DNA of 64,000 nucleotides. Source: Hyaloraphidium curvatum (lineage: Eukaryota > Monoblepharomycota > Hyaloraphidiomycetes > Hyaloraphidiales > Hyaloraphidiaceae). Numbering within the stretch: position 1 is the first letter of the stretch; each line of letters opens with the position of its first letter. The stretch covers positions 310,001-374,000 of the forward strand of contig JAIVFI010000020.1 in the NCBI GenBank assembly GCA_025558095.1, written 5' to 3'. The notes below the pieces were generated by a model. That model did not search any database and was not told where the DNA came from. It saw only the letters and a program-made list of their open reading frames with translations. This document shows positions 41,185 through 52,630 of this stretch, piece by piece. Made by a program: the position numbers and the translations under genes.

Positions 41185-43590
41185 ATGGAGGACGAGCCGG
41201 GGGAGGCGGACGAGCAGGCGGCGCTGGCCGCGGTGGTCGACGAGCATCACCGGCGAGGTGCGCGGGCCGCCGCTTGCCCCGCCGGCGTCTCACACGCCGC
41301 AGGGAAAGCCGCGGTGCTCGAGGTGTTCGACGCCCTCCGCGCCTCCAACGCCGCCAAGGTGGCCGAGCTCGAGCGGCAGCTGGCGGAGGCGCGCGACGAG
41401 GCGCGGGCGCTGGGCGACCGGGTGCGCGCGCTGGAGGCTCGGCCGGCCACGGCGAGGTGCGCGGTTCGCACGGCAACGCGGCCGGAGCTCACCCGCCCCG
41501 CGCAGCGCATCGGTGCAGACGGAGCCGGACGATACGGCAGAGAACGAGATCAAGCGCCTCACGGCGGCGCTGGAGGAGGAGACGGCAAAGTACCAGGCTT
41601 CGTACACGCGCGCACTGACGTGGGCTCCAACGTCGCCGCTTCCCGTGGTTGGACTGTGCTGACCGGCTGTCCAGACTGAGCGAGACGGCTAAAGAGTGGC
41701 TCAAGGCAGGGAGGTACCTCAAGCAGCTCAACAACCGTTTCCAGGCCAACTTCGATGCGGTGGTGCAGTTCGCCATTGCCCAAGGGGTGCCCAAGGACCT
41801 GCTCGCGCCCTTCGCATACGAGCACGAGCGGACCAAGGTTGCGACCGTTCGCCTCATCGAGGATGTCGGGGACGACGAGTTCGAGTCGTTGTTCAAGCCG
41901 CGCGGTGGTGTGTGTCGCATCCTTGCCCGTCGGTTCCCAGTGCTGACGAGCGCACCAGACGACAACTCGACCAAGTCCACCCCCAAATCCGGCGTCTCCT
42001 CCCTCGCCAGCTCCTCGCGCAAGCGCACTCCGCGCGCCGCGGACACGGGACCCGGCGCCAAGGCAGCGCGCATTTCTCTGCATCAAGCGTCGCCCAGCCC
42101 GCTAGGGCGCTCTGCGACGGTTAGCGGCGCCGCGGGCCCCGTGCAACCCGCGGTGCAGATGGACGGCGGTTCCGGTGTGGGGAAGGAGGACGTCGCGCCG
42201 GAACCGGAGGCGGACTCGCTCAGCCAGACGCAGCCGCTGTCGGGGGTCAGGCGGATCCTCGGCCGAGCGGCCGCTCCGCCGCAGCCCGCATCGCCGCCGC
42301 CGCGGAGAGCATCGCCGGAACCCAGCCTGCCTCGCGCTGCGCCGTCTCCGGAGCCGATCTTGCGCCGTGCATCCTCGGAGCCGACCCCGCGCGTGCTTGG
42401 AGCTGGATCTCCCAGTCCGTCAAAGCTGCCCGCCGACGCAACTCGTACCTCGCCGACCGCAGTCGCTTCTGCCCACAAACCCTCAGCCCCACGGGCAATC
42501 GCCTCTCCTCAAAAATCGTCGCCGCCAAGGCCTGCGAGCCCCGCGAGGGAACCGCTGCAGGAACGCTCCAACTCCCAACCTCCTTCAGCCGACCCGCCCA
42601 CGGACGAGATGGAAGGTTGCTGCCCTTCTCCTCCCCCCTCGCCGCCCGCGGAGCTCGGTCGCTCCTTCTCGCCCGACTCCCCGACGCAGCCGCTCCCCTC
42701 CCGCCGCGTGCGGATCGGCGGCGTGGTCCCGATCCCCACCGACGCCCCGCCGTTGCACGACACCGACGCCTCCACCGTCCCGCTCGACCTCCCCATGTCG
42801 CCGCGCTTCCTCCGGCAGGAACCCGACAGCCTGCCCTACGAGTTCTACGATGCCATGGAGGTTCCTGAGGAGGAGGAGAGCCTGAGGGTGCTGGAGGAGA
42901 GCCCGGGGAGCGAGCTGAACAGCATGTTCCTGCCGCAACCACACGAGGGGGATGCAGGGGGGGACAGCGACGGCGACGAGAGGCGCGGGCTTCCTGCGGC
43001 GGGGATGGGCGGGGCGCGCGGGGGCTACGGAGCCTGGGAGGACCGGGACAGATGGAGGCGGTCGAGGAGCGAGGGCGAAGAGGAAGGGGAGAGGCTGAGG
43101 TTCGATTCGCCGCGCAAGCGGGGGCCCGGCGGCGTCCGGCCTGTTGCAGGCGGGCAGCAGTACAGGAGGAAGACCGACATCGGCCTGCCCGTGCGGGAGG
43201 GTAGGCCCGGAGGGCTCGCGGGGCGGCGGTCAAGCGACCCGCCCCCGCTGGCTTACAACGAGACGGTGCGCAAGAAGGAGGAGAGGAGGAAGCTGCACGG
43301 GACCACCTGCGCGTGCTGCCAGGACGTGGGTGTTGCGCGCCCTGACCAGCTTTGCTCTCGCTGACCTGCACATGCACATCCAGTACGCCTTCAAGACCTT
43401 CATCGACCCCAGCGTGCTTCCGGACCCCAACGCGCCCGGGCTGAACCTGCCCCGCACGGTGGACGAGCGGCTGCAGCAGCTGAGCAAGCACAGGCAGACG
43501 TTCGTACGTTCGGGCACGCCGGAGGGGTACTGGGACATGGACTTTCCGTCGACGCAGCAGCTGGAGGAGCGCAACGGGAGGCGGCGGTGA
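41185..43590 (+). CDS. Sae2/CtIP/Ctp1-like DNA end-resection factor
   Basis: Five exons (41185-41257, 41303-41456, 41506-41619, 41675-43325 and 43384-43590) give 732 residues. The family stimulates the Mre11 nuclease to start resection of double-strand breaks. The N-terminal coiled coil (ALRASNAAKVAELERQLAEA) fits the CtIP tetramerisation helix. The C-terminus has CACCQD followed after splicing by YAFKTF, then KHRQTFVRSGTPEGYWDMDFP, the conserved Sae2 domain with the CxxC and the RHR-like block. Residues about 180-600 are Pro/Ser-rich and disordered, with many SP/TP sites for kinase control. It is twice the size of yeast Sae2 and nearer to animal CtIP. Identification rests on the C-terminal motif. 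Confidence 0.82.
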
Positions 43591-43666
43591 TGCGGATCTG
43601 GGGGCAATCGATATCTGTTGGCACTCGACTTATGTTTTTCGATCTCTGTCTATTCAATTGAGACGC

Positions 43667-45729
43667 TTAACCGCTGCGTGGATGAGCTTGCGGTTCCGGG
43701 GGCTTCGGGGTCCGCCTCTGGATCGACACAAATTGGATCACCATCGCAGCCATGATGCCGATGTCCAATCCTGTTGCGTCGCCGAGGTTGCTCCGCGCAA
43801 TGAACTTGCGGCTCTTCTCCTCGGCCACACTCAGTCGAGGGCCCGTGAAGTACTTCATGGTGTCGAAAAGAACAATGATGAGACCCGGCTCCGGCGTCGG
43901 TGGCTTCACCCCGACGAGCGGCATGCTCCGCCAGGCGGCGGGCATGGAATAGGCATTAAGCGGGGTGGAATCCAGCACGGCGGAGTAGTTGAAAAGGGGG
44001 GATGATGATGGAACTCCAGACCTCCGAGCTCGAAAGCAGCTCAACGGGCACAGTTCGTAGATAGTCCATCATTTCGGGGACGGTTCCAAAGCGAGAAAAT
44101 TCGTTCACGACGGTGCCGACGTGAACCCGGTTGGGCGCAAAGGGCACATCATCCTTCACGAGCGATTTCACGCTGTACAGGTCCCCGAGCTCCGCAAAAT
44201 GTTTGATCACCTTGCTCCAATGCTGCAGATTCACAGGAATTCCAGGCTCCGCAAAGACCGCGAATGCTTGCTTTGCCCGTTCCGGGTCTGTTGGGCGACT
44301 CAAGACGGCATCAAGCAGCACCGAGCCAATGCCGGGGCTGAGCGGGATCCCGGACGCAACCATCTTCTCGAACGTCGCGATGGCCTGATCATGTCGCTGG
44401 GTGGCAAGGTAGAAAGAAACTTCTGTCGAAGCAAAGGCATCTGATGGCGCCTTTCCCCCCGCCCTCTGCAGCTCGATCATTTTCTCTCCCGCTTTCCAGT
44501 CACCACGATCGATCGCGCCGTCCAGAAGCACCGCAATCGTTCCATCATCGTACTTGACGCGGAACGGATCGCCGCTAAAGCACTCGACGTGGCATGGGCA
44601 AGCCGGGGATGGCCCCAACGCACAAAGGCGGTCAGCATGGCGCACATTACGTGGTTGTCCACGAGTTGGCGGTCGGATGCAGCATAAACCACGATCTGTA
44701 TTATCTTGCGCACCGGAGTCCGCGAACCGGAAAGCCGTGCTGGTCGGCAAAGGTCACTCAAGGTCGGGGGGTCCGGAGCGGCAAGGAGGGCCCGCAAGGC
44801 TTCGGCAAGGTTGGGCTCCAGTTCCAAAGCATCGAGATCATCCTCCCTCGGTGAACCAGCGCGGAAAATCCGGCTCCCTTTCATTTCGGCAAACTTCGAT
44901 CCTCAGAATGCGAGACTGTGGCCTCGGCGACGGCCTGCAGGAACAGCGGCACGAAGAACGGGGAAGTTTGAAGCTTCGGAACTCTCCCGAGAACGTGGTG
45001 TAGTAGCCCATTGAACCCACCCTGCGCACCAGGGCTGCAATGTGCCTCACGTCCAGGCGCAGGCCGTACGTGGACTGCAGTTGGTCCATCAGTTTCCTAC
45101 ACTCCCCATATGTGCTGGCGGAGCGAGAGTCAGAATGCGTGTGCGCCGCGAAGTCTGTCGCTCGCACCTGAGACGCGGATCGCGGAGCTGTATCAGGAAA
45201 GTGAAAGCAGACGGATGAAATTTGACGCCGTTGGTCGTGGCATCTTTGAAGAGCAGGCCCAGCCTCTCGGCCGCTTGGCCGGCTCGTTCTCAGACGGGGG
45301 GATCGGCGTTGTGCTCTAAGCTCCGAGATGGAATTGCGCCGAAATCAGCCTGGCGGCGACCACAACGTCGTTGTTTCTCAGGCCCTTGGTCGACCCGAGC
45401 TCTCTGAACGCCTCCCAGGCCTCGGCCGCATTTTGCTGGCTCGGGACGGCCTTCTTGGCCTTGTCGCCTTCCAGGCGATTAAGAGTAGCGCGGAATCACG
45501 CAACCGGTTCGGGATCCCGCGACATCGTGGACTCGGATCGGCGTGCCGGGTGCCGTCCACGGGAGGAGAGAGGAGACAAGCGAAAGGCGTGGGACGCGTC
45601 GGTGCGGAAAGCCCGGGGGGCGGGCAGCAACGTCGCTGCCCGGGCTGCGGAATACAACAACAGGGCATCATGTTGCTGCCTAGCAATGGCAGAGAGCCGC
45701 CTCTGGAGGCGTTGCAGCGGCGTCGCCAT
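43667..45729 (-). pseudogene. Decayed mitochondrial PPR-like gene (paralogue A)
   Basis: This is a broken copy of the gene at 46600-48781. It starts like that copy (MATPLQRLQRRLSAIA, then AFRTDASHAF), but a TGA at 45496-45498 replaces an Arg or Trp-type codon just after RDPEPVA. A TAG follows at 45316-45318, and the frame changes near 44550 and again near 44000, where the copy also lacks about 20 codons present in the other. Recognisable PPR-like segments remain: NLQHWSKVIKHFAELGDLYSVKSL and SRFGTVPEMMDYLRTVP in one frame, and GLIIVLFDTMKYFTGP in another. The Arg-rich N-terminus suggests a former mitochondrial protein. An unrecognised set of introns is the alternative, but several lesions make decay more likely. 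Confidence 0.7.
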
Positions 45730-45783
45730 TCAAGAACCTGGCAAATGATCGACGCGGCTTGTCAACACGATCTGTCTCCCACT

Positions 45784-46443
45784 ATGCACGCGCTGACGCT
45801 CCCCGCCGCCGAAATGGCGGCCGCCAAATCCGAGTTCGAGCGGTTCTTCTTTGAGCGTTACATCGCTGGCTTCGTCGCCTTTGCGCGGGGAAGCGATGCG
45901 TCGGCACTGGACCTTTCCCAGTTCTACAATATCCCGATTTGTCTGTCTAGACCTGAGAATCCGTGGGCTTTTCGCAAGTGCATTCTCCGTGAGCACATGT
46001 TTACAGCACGATCCTGCTGCATGCGGGGCGCGCACATCGAAAAGCTGGTTCTTCAAAGCAGCTGCAGAGGCGAATCGCATGTTCAAGGTCATGCACGAGC
46101 GATTCCTCCGTCCCTCCGACTTTGCCGATCTCGTTGTGCTCGATAAGCGTCTCGACGTGCTCAACACCAACTACGCAACGGTGCAGGTCTTTTGGCAGTT
46201 TGTTGATTCAAAGGGGAAGGAGTTCTTTCGAGAGGGTGGGTGTTCCTCCCTTCAAGGGCGAGCTGTTGTTGTTTACTTCCCGACACTGAAACCCTTCCAG
46301 CGGTGGTGTACACGATCCAGCGACTGCCGCAGGGGCTTCGAGTGACTGCGATCTGTCCGGCGTTTCCGACAAGGGAGGCAAGGACAGTGGAGGAGGCTTG
46401 GAAGAGCGCGGGGGCGCTCTTCGACGAGAAGGCAAAGTTGTGA
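45784..46443 (+). CDS. Small protein of possible SnoaL/NTF2-like fold (unidentified)
   Basis: Three exons (45784-45988, 46062-46235 and 46301-46443) give 173 residues. The start MHALTLPAAEMAAAKSEF leads to FERFFFERYIAGFVAFARG, then SQFYNIPICLSRPEN, and after splicing NRMFKVMHERF, TVQVFWQFVDSKGKEF and VYTIQRLPQGLRVTAI. The pattern of an N-terminal helix, a short loop and mixed strands recalls NTF2-like proteins, but no family was named. The second acceptor could be 46059 instead of 46062, adding one residue. The gene sits between the two PPR-like paralogues on the opposite strand. Confidence 0.65.
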
Positions 46444-46599
46444 TCTTCTGCATCGGCGTGGATAGACAAAGTTCCGACGGCTGCGAAACGGCAGAAGCGT
46501 CGTAGTATGCGTTACAGACCCGTAGCCGACAGCAACCTCGCCAGGCGGGGGCCTCGACGGATCCGCAGAGCGATCACCGCCGTCCCGGCGCCCGCGCCG

Positions 46600-48781
46600 C
46601 TAATCACTGCGGGGATGCTTAACGCGCTCCAATACCAACGACCGCTGCACCAGCTCGAGCATCCCCAAGGCATCCAGGCCCGTCGCCTCGCCGTACCCGT
46701 TCTGCGCCAGGAACTTGCGTCCCTTACCCTCCAGGACGGCGAGCTGAGGGCCCGTGGCGTACCGCATGGTGTCGAAGAGGATGATGACGAGCCCCATCTG
46801 AGGTTTCGGCGGAGGCATCCCGGCGAGCGGCACGTCCCGTAGACCGGCGGGCATGGAGTACGGATGCAGGGGCACGGCATCCAAGACGGCGCACGCAAGG
46901 GCAAAGAGCGTGTCCGCGTAGTCCTTCTTGTCCGTCGCCCGCACATGCCGGATCAGACAGACAAATACCGCAGCCCACAGCTCCGAGGACGTCAGGCGAT
47001 CGCGGGGCAGCGTCTTGAGGTACCTTACGAACTGGCCAAACTCCCCGCAACGGGCGTACGTGTGGACGACGAGGGAGATGAGCACGTCGTCGAGGGGAAA
47101 GGGAAACGCCTCCAGCAGCTCGTCGACGCTCCGTAGATCCCCCTGGTCCGCAAAGTGCTGGATTGTTTTCGTCCAATGCTGCAGGTCCACCGCGATGCCC
47201 AGCTCTGCAAAGGCTCCGAAGATCCGCTTCGCCCGCTCCACGGCGGATTCGCTGTCGGCGCCGCTGCCATGCCCGAGAATGGCGTCCATGAGTACAGAGC
47301 CCAAGACGCTGCTTATCTCCTTATCCTTGACCATCTTCCGAAGTATCTCAATCGCCCGGTCGTACTGTCGCGTCCGCAAGAAGTAACCAACGAGAGTGGT
47401 CCTGAGTTCCTTCGAAGATTTGGCACCCAGCCGCTCCTGCAAGGCAATCAGCCCCTGCACCTCGGTCCAGTCCTCGCGGTACTCGGCGTCCTTCAGGAAC
47501 AAGTTGATCGCCCTGTTTCCCCGGCTTGATGTTGTAGGGCGGAGACGAGATGCACTCCATCACGGCACGGGCGAGGCGGTGGTGCCTCCAAGCCAACAGG
47601 GACTGCACCACGGTATCCCAGGCGTAATGTTTCGAGTCCAACCCCGTGCTCGAGGAGCGCAGGCCCACGAGGGACATGGCAAGGATCTGCAGGACCTTGC
47701 GGGTGGGAGGGTTGCACCCCGGCGGCTGGTCCGGGCGGTACGTGTCGGCCAGGGAGGGCGCGGTCTGGGAGGACACGAGCCCGCGGACGGCTTCGACGGG
47801 GTCCTCGGCCGATTCCAGGGGGTCCAGGTCGGATTCGCGGAGGTCGCGGGATCGAATGAGCTTGTGGTCCTTGAGGTCAGCCCAGAGGGGCACCGCGAGG
47901 TCGGCCACGAAAGTTGTGCTCCGCGGGTGGCCGGGTAGGTCCTCGGACGCGGCTGGAGCGGCCTCGGTTACGGCCGCAACATACAGGTTCATGAGGTAAG
48001 CCTCGTTGCCGAACGGAGTCGATAGCCAGCACCATGGCCTCGTGCAGGAGCTTGCAAAAGGCGGTGTAGTTGCCGTCGAATGCGACCTTCCTCAGGAGCG
48101 CCGAGACCGTCTTGGCGGTCACGCACAGGGCCGTCGGGTACATGGACAGCAGGAGGTCCACCATCTCCCTGCACGCTGCGTACGTGCCTAAGCGGTCGTC
48201 GTTGAGCTGGATAAACCAAGTGATCGCCATGGGGTACATCTCCACCCCGGCGGCGCGGGCATCCTGGAGCACGCGAAACACTCTGGACGAGGCCTCGGCC
48301 GCGCGTTCGGCTATGCCAGGGTCGAGCTTGAAGTGCTTGGTGCGGCGGGCCTCGACGAGCTCTCCGATCGAGAAAAACGATATGTGCTTGACGGTGAGCT
48401 CGAAGTCCCTGCGCGTGAACCCTTGGCGGAGCCGAGGGCAAGGTATGCTTGCCACGTTTTCGCGGGGTCTTCGGCACGAGCCTTCTTGCCTCGCTCAAGG
48501 TCCCCGAGGACGGCCCGGAACCGCTCCAAAGGTTCAGAATCCGGCGGCATCGTGGATTCTGATCGGCGTGCGGGATCCCATTTGGCAGGAGAGGAAGCGG
48601 CGGGGCCGCGGGAGGAGGGAGGAGAGCGGGGCAAGGCGTGGGACGCGTCGGTGCGGAAACTCCGGGGCGAGGGGGGGACCACTGAGGCCCGGGCTGCAGA
48701 GCACAACAGCAGAGCATTATGTTGCTGCCCAGCAATGGCGGGGAACCGCCTCGCAAGGCGCCGCAGCGATGAGATCGCCAT
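46600..48781 (-). CDS. Mitochondrial PPR-like protein (paralogue B) with one apparent frameshift
   Basis: A model of 48781-48015, 47962-47556 and 47512-46600 gives about 695 residues, provided that one base is missing near 48421. There the frame changes inside the run SAKGFTRRDF, and comparison with paralogue A shows a codon short of one base. The N-terminus is Arg-rich and hydrophobic (SLRRLARRFPAIAG), as in a mitochondrial presequence. The body shows degenerate PPR-like helical pairs (DLQHWTKTIQHFADQGDLRS, LVVHTYARCGEFGQFVRYL). Such proteins usually bind organelle RNA. Both introns (52 and 43 nt) are inferred from frame and from alignment to the paralogue. It may be a young pseudogene or a sequence error in a live gene. 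Confidence 0.6.
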
Positions 48782-48856
48782 TTGCGTTCGTTGCGCGATC
48801 GACGCCGGCCCCGTTCCTCAAACACCGATCTGCTGGACCCACTTCCCCGGCCAGCG

Positions 48857-50017
48857 ATGACGTCGGAGCCGATTACGACGATCACGGTCCCGCGGTACGC
48901 GCTGACGCAGACGCCCGAGGAGCCGCGCGGGTTCTACGCGTACCACATCGCGTGCGCGGGGCCCGTGCGGCAGTGGACGGTGCGCAAGCGCTACTCGGAG
49001 CTGCACGCGCTGCGCGACGCGCTGCTCGCCGCACAGCCGGCCGCCGACCCGGGCACGCCGTTCCCGCCGAAGGACGGCGTCGGCGCGTGGCTCGGGCTGC
49101 TTGGCGGCGCGGACGAGCGGGCGGAGAAGCGGGCGCGCGCGCTCGAGGAGTGGCTGCGCGCCGTCGTCTCGGCCAGCGACCCGCGGTGGCGGCGGTCCGA
49201 CGCGTGGCTCGATTTTTTCGGGCTGCCGCGGGCCGGGACAGGGGGTGCGGCCCAGGACCCGGGGGCGTCGCCGGTGCTGGACGCGCGCGCGTGGCTCGAC
49301 GAGCTGGACGCGCTGAGGGTCACCGCGGGAGACGTCAGGAACCTTGCCGCGAAGCGCAATGCGACCGGCACTCCCCGCGGCGAGGCGCTGCAGGCCGGCT
49401 TCGACGGGAAGCGGCTGCACTCTTCGCTATCTTCGGGGCTGAGCCGGCTCGAGGCCTCGTTGAAGGCCGACGAGCGCGATCGCTCCGCGGCCCTGTCGCG
49501 CATGGAGCTGGAGCGGCGCTGGGACATGCTGGAGCGGCTCAGGACGGACCGCGACGACCTCGGCAAGATGCTTGCGCAGCCCATGACGGGCCGCGGTGGC
49601 GGAGGCTCGGAAACCCCGCCACCGGGTGCCGCACCTTCTTCGGGCAATGCAGGAACAATAGGCAGCGGAGGCGCCCCCTCGGAACGGACCTCTCTCCTGG
49701 GCGCCGCCGCCAATCCGCGCTCGAACCGGCGGTTCGGCAACTCGACCTTTGTGCCGCAGACCCTCGAGACGGACGAGACGCGGCAGCTCGACAACGGCGG
49801 CCTGGTGCAGCTGCAGAAGCAGCAGATGGAGGCGCAGGACGGCGCGCTGGACCAGCTGACGGACGTGGTGCGGAGGCAGAAGCAGATTGCGGGGCTCATC
49901 TCGGACGAGCTGGACCACCAGAACGAGCTGCTGGACGAGCTGGACGCGGGCGTTGACAGGACGGGGGACAGGATGAAGCGGGCGGGGAAGCAGTTGGACA
50001 AGGTGTTGAAGGGTTGA
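48857..50017 (+). CDS. VAM7: Vam7-like PX-domain Qc-SNARE
   Basis: Vam7 is the vacuolar Qc-SNARE, held on membranes by a PX domain that binds PI3P and used in homotypic vacuole fusion with HOPS. An intronless frame gives 386 residues. The PX domain covers about residues 8-125 (QWTVRKRYSELHALRDAL, FPPKDG, WLDFFGLP). A long helical linker with a Gly/Ser-rich break follows. The Qc-SNARE motif ends the protein (ALDQLTDVVRRQKQIAGLI and HQNELLDELDAGVDR), with no membrane helix, as expected for Vam7. The ATG at 48857 is chosen because the PX domain begins just after it. Divergent from the PPR-like gene with 75 bases between starts. Confidence 0.9.
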   Translation: MTSEPITTITVPRYALTQTPEEPRGFYAYHIACAGPVRQWTVRKRYSELHALRDALLAAQPAADPGTPFPPKDGVGAWLGLLGGADERAEKRARALEEWLRAVVSASDPRWRRSDAWLDFFGLPRAGTGGAAQDPGASPVLDARAWLDELDALRVTAGDVRNLAAKRNATGTPRGEALQAGFDGKRLHSSLSSGLSRLEASLKADERDRSAALSRMELERRWDMLERLRTDRDDLGKMLAQPMTGRGGGGSETPPPGAAPSSGNAGTIGSGGAPSERTSLLGAAANPRSNRRFGNSTFVPQTLETDETRQLDNGGLVQLQKQQMEAQDGALDQLTDVVRRQKQIAGLISDELDHQNELLDELDAGVDRTGDRMKRAGKQLDKVLKG

Positions 50018-50164
50018 GTGCATTCTGTTGTTTTTCCGTGTAGGACGTTGTTGTTCTGCAATGTCCAGCTTCCTCTTATGCATTACGAACGGCTTATCTC
50101 CACATTGAACTGCAGTGCGAAAACATCTCCAAAACGCCATGCTGCAGACCGGCTTCCAAACGGC

Positions 50165-51151
50165 TCACTTTTGCGCGGTTACGGCAAGCAGCTCGACCGC
50201 GTCCCCCTGCTTCGCCGGCGCCGGCTGCACCGGTGCCTGTTGCCCCGCCCCGTTCGCCGCGGCCCCCGCCTCCCCGGATCCGGGCACCACGATCGTTTTC
50301 CTCCGCACCATCCGGCGTTTGGACTCCTGGCTCTCCTCCGCGTCCTCTTCGGTGATGATCACCCCGGCGACGCGGGCAGAGTCCATGGTGATTACGGCGA
50401 CGAGAGTCAGGACGCCGCCGGCGAGGAAGTACCACCTGTAGAGGCGGGCGATCAGCGATCGCGGGCAAGAAGATGTGGAACAGCACTGCGCAACGCACCC
50501 GCTGAAGAACCAGAGCAGCAGCGGGAACGAAAAGTAGAACGCCCTCGTGCCCCACGTGTAGTGCGCCGACCCGCTGTTCATCATCTTCGCGATGTCGGAC
50601 GGGTGCACGCCCTCGAGCAGCTTGTAATCGTCCGGGAACCAGTCGTCCGGCCCGGGCCCCTGGTCCGCCGCCGGGTCCGCCTTGATCTTGGCCGCCGCCG
50701 AGAGCATCGTCGCCTTTGTCTCGAGCAGGAACGCGACGTGCGACCACATGCGCATGCTCTGGCCGAACAGGAAGAAGGACATGAACAGGCCCGCCATGAC
50801 GAGGCACAGCTTCCACCCGGCGAACTGGATCACGATCGACTGCGAGCCCGACGACGACGCGGAGGTGATGCCGAACCCGGTGATGAAGGCGAACATGCCG
50901 AACGCCGTCGAGATTGCCGTCGTGCTCATGGTGCTCGCTGTGTTGAGCAGGTTGCGCAGGGCCTGGAAGACCATCGTGTGGTCGTTCCGGCGGATCTGGA
51001 GGAGGATCCAGTTGGTCCGCGCCGCGCGCGAGATGCCCATGACGGTCGTTTCGGGGGCGACGCGGGAGCGCCACCAGAGGAGGATATGGTACCCGATGAA
51101 GGCGGCCGAATATCCGACTCCAAGGCCGATATCGGCGGCCGTTGAGTTCAT
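50165..51151 (-). CDS. DUF599 multi-pass membrane protein
   Basis: Two exons (51151-50499 and 50435-50165, 63-nt intron, phase 2) give 307 residues. Four membrane helices are visible: GVGYSAAFIGYHILLWW near the N-terminus, two in the middle (FGMFAFITGFGIT and KLCLVMAGLFMSFFLFG), and a last one that the splice completes (LLLWFFSGWYFLAGGVL). The RNDHTMVFQALRNLLNTAS segment is typical of DUF599 proteins, which occur in bacteria, plants and fungi and have no assigned function. The cytoplasmic tail is basic and disordered. The unspliced frame is open but interrupts the last helix with a Cys-rich insert. Confidence 0.82.
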   Translation of the reverse strand: MNSTAADIGLGVGYSAAFIGYHILLWWRSRVAPETTVMGISRAARTNWILLQIRRNDHTMVFQALRNLLNTASTMSTTAISTAFGMFAFITGFGITSASSSGSQSIVIQFAGWKLCLVMAGLFMSFFLFGQSMRMWSHVAFLLETKATMLSAAAKIKADPAADQGPGPDDWFPDDYKLLEGVHPSDIAKMMNSGSAHYTWGTRAFYFSFPLLLWFFSGCVAQCCSTSSCPRSLIARLYRWYFLAGGVLTLVAVITMDSARVAGVIITEEDAEESQESKRRMVRRKTIVVPGSGEAGAAANGAGQQAPVQPAPAKQGDAVELLAVTAQK

Positions 51152-51572
51152 TGCGATTAGTGAAGGGAAACGCGGGATCCGCGGTCGGTGCCCCAGACAA
51201 CGGTGTGTCTCGTGTTCGCTGTCTGTGGGCCTTCGTAAAGCGGTGTTTGTTGGCAGGAAACAGGCCGGGGGATTCGTCGGTTGGGGTCCGAGGGAGGGTG
51301 CTTCCGGGACAGTTCAGGAGCGGCTAGAGGCTCCCGAAGGGACAAAGGCGCCGTCAAAGCGACAGGCCGTTGTGCTGCATCATCGTCGACGTGTCCGAAT
51401 AGCTTCCATTGCTGCGGGACCCCGAGGTCCGACCGGCCGACGCAGACCCGCAGCTGCGCGCTCTCCCCGGCTTCTGAGAGGTTTTGTCTCGCGCCGCTCC
51501 ACTCTTTCTTTCCTTGTCGCTAGCGGCTCATCCGAGCCCGGAGGCGGCGCCTTAGACGCGGCAGTGGACACG
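51152..51572. promoter_or_regulatory. Divergent upstream region of the DUF599 gene and ILV6
   Basis: 421 bases between divergent starts. I looked for a Gcn4-type TGACTCA site, expected for an amino-acid gene in many fungi, and did not see one. Confidence 0.35.
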
Positions 51573-52630
51573 ATGGCGGCACCGTTCGCCCGCGCGCTGG
51601 CCTTTGCGCCGCGCTTGGCCCTGGGTGCGCCCGCCGCCGCCCGCGCCACCGCGGCGTCGCCCGCACCAGCTGCTCTCCTGCTCGCGGCCCGCACGCAGTC
51701 CGCCGCGGCCACATTCCCGCGCCGCCGTCGGCGCCGGCTGTACCCCGCGTCGGGCCCGCCCACCGCCGAGCAGGCCGTCAACAACATCCTCTACAACACG
51801 CCCCCGCCCAACCCGGAAAAGGCAAAGCGCCACATCCTCAACTGCCTCGTGTCCAACGAGCCCGGCGTGCTCTCGCGCGTGTCGGGCATCCTCGCCGGCC
51901 GCGGCTTCAACATCGACTCGCTCGTGGTGGCCAAGACCGAGGTGCCGGACCTGTCGCGCATGACCATCGTGCTGCAGGGCCAGGACTCGCAGATCGAGCA
52001 GGCCAGGCGCCAGCTCGAGGACCTGGTGCCCGTGTGGGCCGTGCTGGACTACACCAACACCTCGATCCTCGAGAGGGAGATGCTGATGGTCAAGGTGTCG
52101 ACCGTGCCCGGCAACTTCCCGGAGGAGCTGACGGAGGAGGAGGCGGAGCAGCTCGAGGAGCACGGGACGCTCAACACCGAGGTGCGTTTTCGCTCATGCG
52201 GGGCAAATTGGCCCTCTGCTGCTGGTCCCGCTTTCCCGGAATCACATGCTCACGCTCCCCCTTCCCTCCAGTCCCCCGGCATCTCTCCCCTCCTCTCCTC
52301 GGCCGTGCAGCGCGACGCCATCGTCCGCGTGGCCCGCCTGTTTGGCGGCGCCGTGGCCGACGTGACCCACGAGTCGGTAATCATCGAGCTCTGCGCAAAG
52401 AGCTCCCGCGTGGACGCCTTCCTCAAGCTGCTCAAGCCGTACGGGATCATCGAGGCCGCGCGGAGCGGTTGGTTTTCTCGATCCCCCGGACGCCGTCCTG
52501 ATTGCTGATCGTTGCTGTCCATCCAGGCGTGATGACGATGCCCAGGTCCATGATGGACGACCTCTACGACATCGAGGCCGAGGACGAAAAGGGTCCGGCC
52601 GTGGATGCCACCATGCTTCCCCCCGGGTAA
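51573..52630 (+). CDS. ILV6: Acetolactate synthase regulatory (small) subunit
   Basis: Ilv6 activates acetolactate synthase in mitochondria and gives valine feedback control of branched-chain amino-acid synthesis. Three exons (51573-52181, 52272-52467 and 52527-52630) give 302 residues. An Arg/Ala-rich presequence of about 50 residues precedes the ACT domain: LNCLVSNEPGVLSRVSGIL, RGFNIDSLVV, LSRMTIVLQGQDSQIEQ. The second half has the conserved LFGGAVADVTHESVIIEL and KPYGIIEAARS, joined by splicing to GVMTMPRS. The acidic loop FPEELTEEEAEQLEEHG is also seen in fungal Ilv6. Both introns restore family sequence. Confidence 0.95.

Noticed and set aside
41915-41955. A possible 31-40 nt intron in the Sae2/CtIP-like gene
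   Set aside because: The candidate is too short for this locus and one acceptor breaks the frame. The region reads through as open, disordered sequence.
43095-43125. A GGTTCGATTC string resembling a tRNA T-arm
   Set aside because: It lies inside the coding exon of the Sae2-like gene and no acceptor stem, D-arm or anticodon arm can be drawn around it.
47493-47560. Frame change in PPR-like copy B near 47.5 kb taken as a second lesion
   Set aside because: A 43-nt GT-AG intron with matching phase joins AVME to AINLFLKD, so an intron explains it. Only the change near 48421 remains unexplained.
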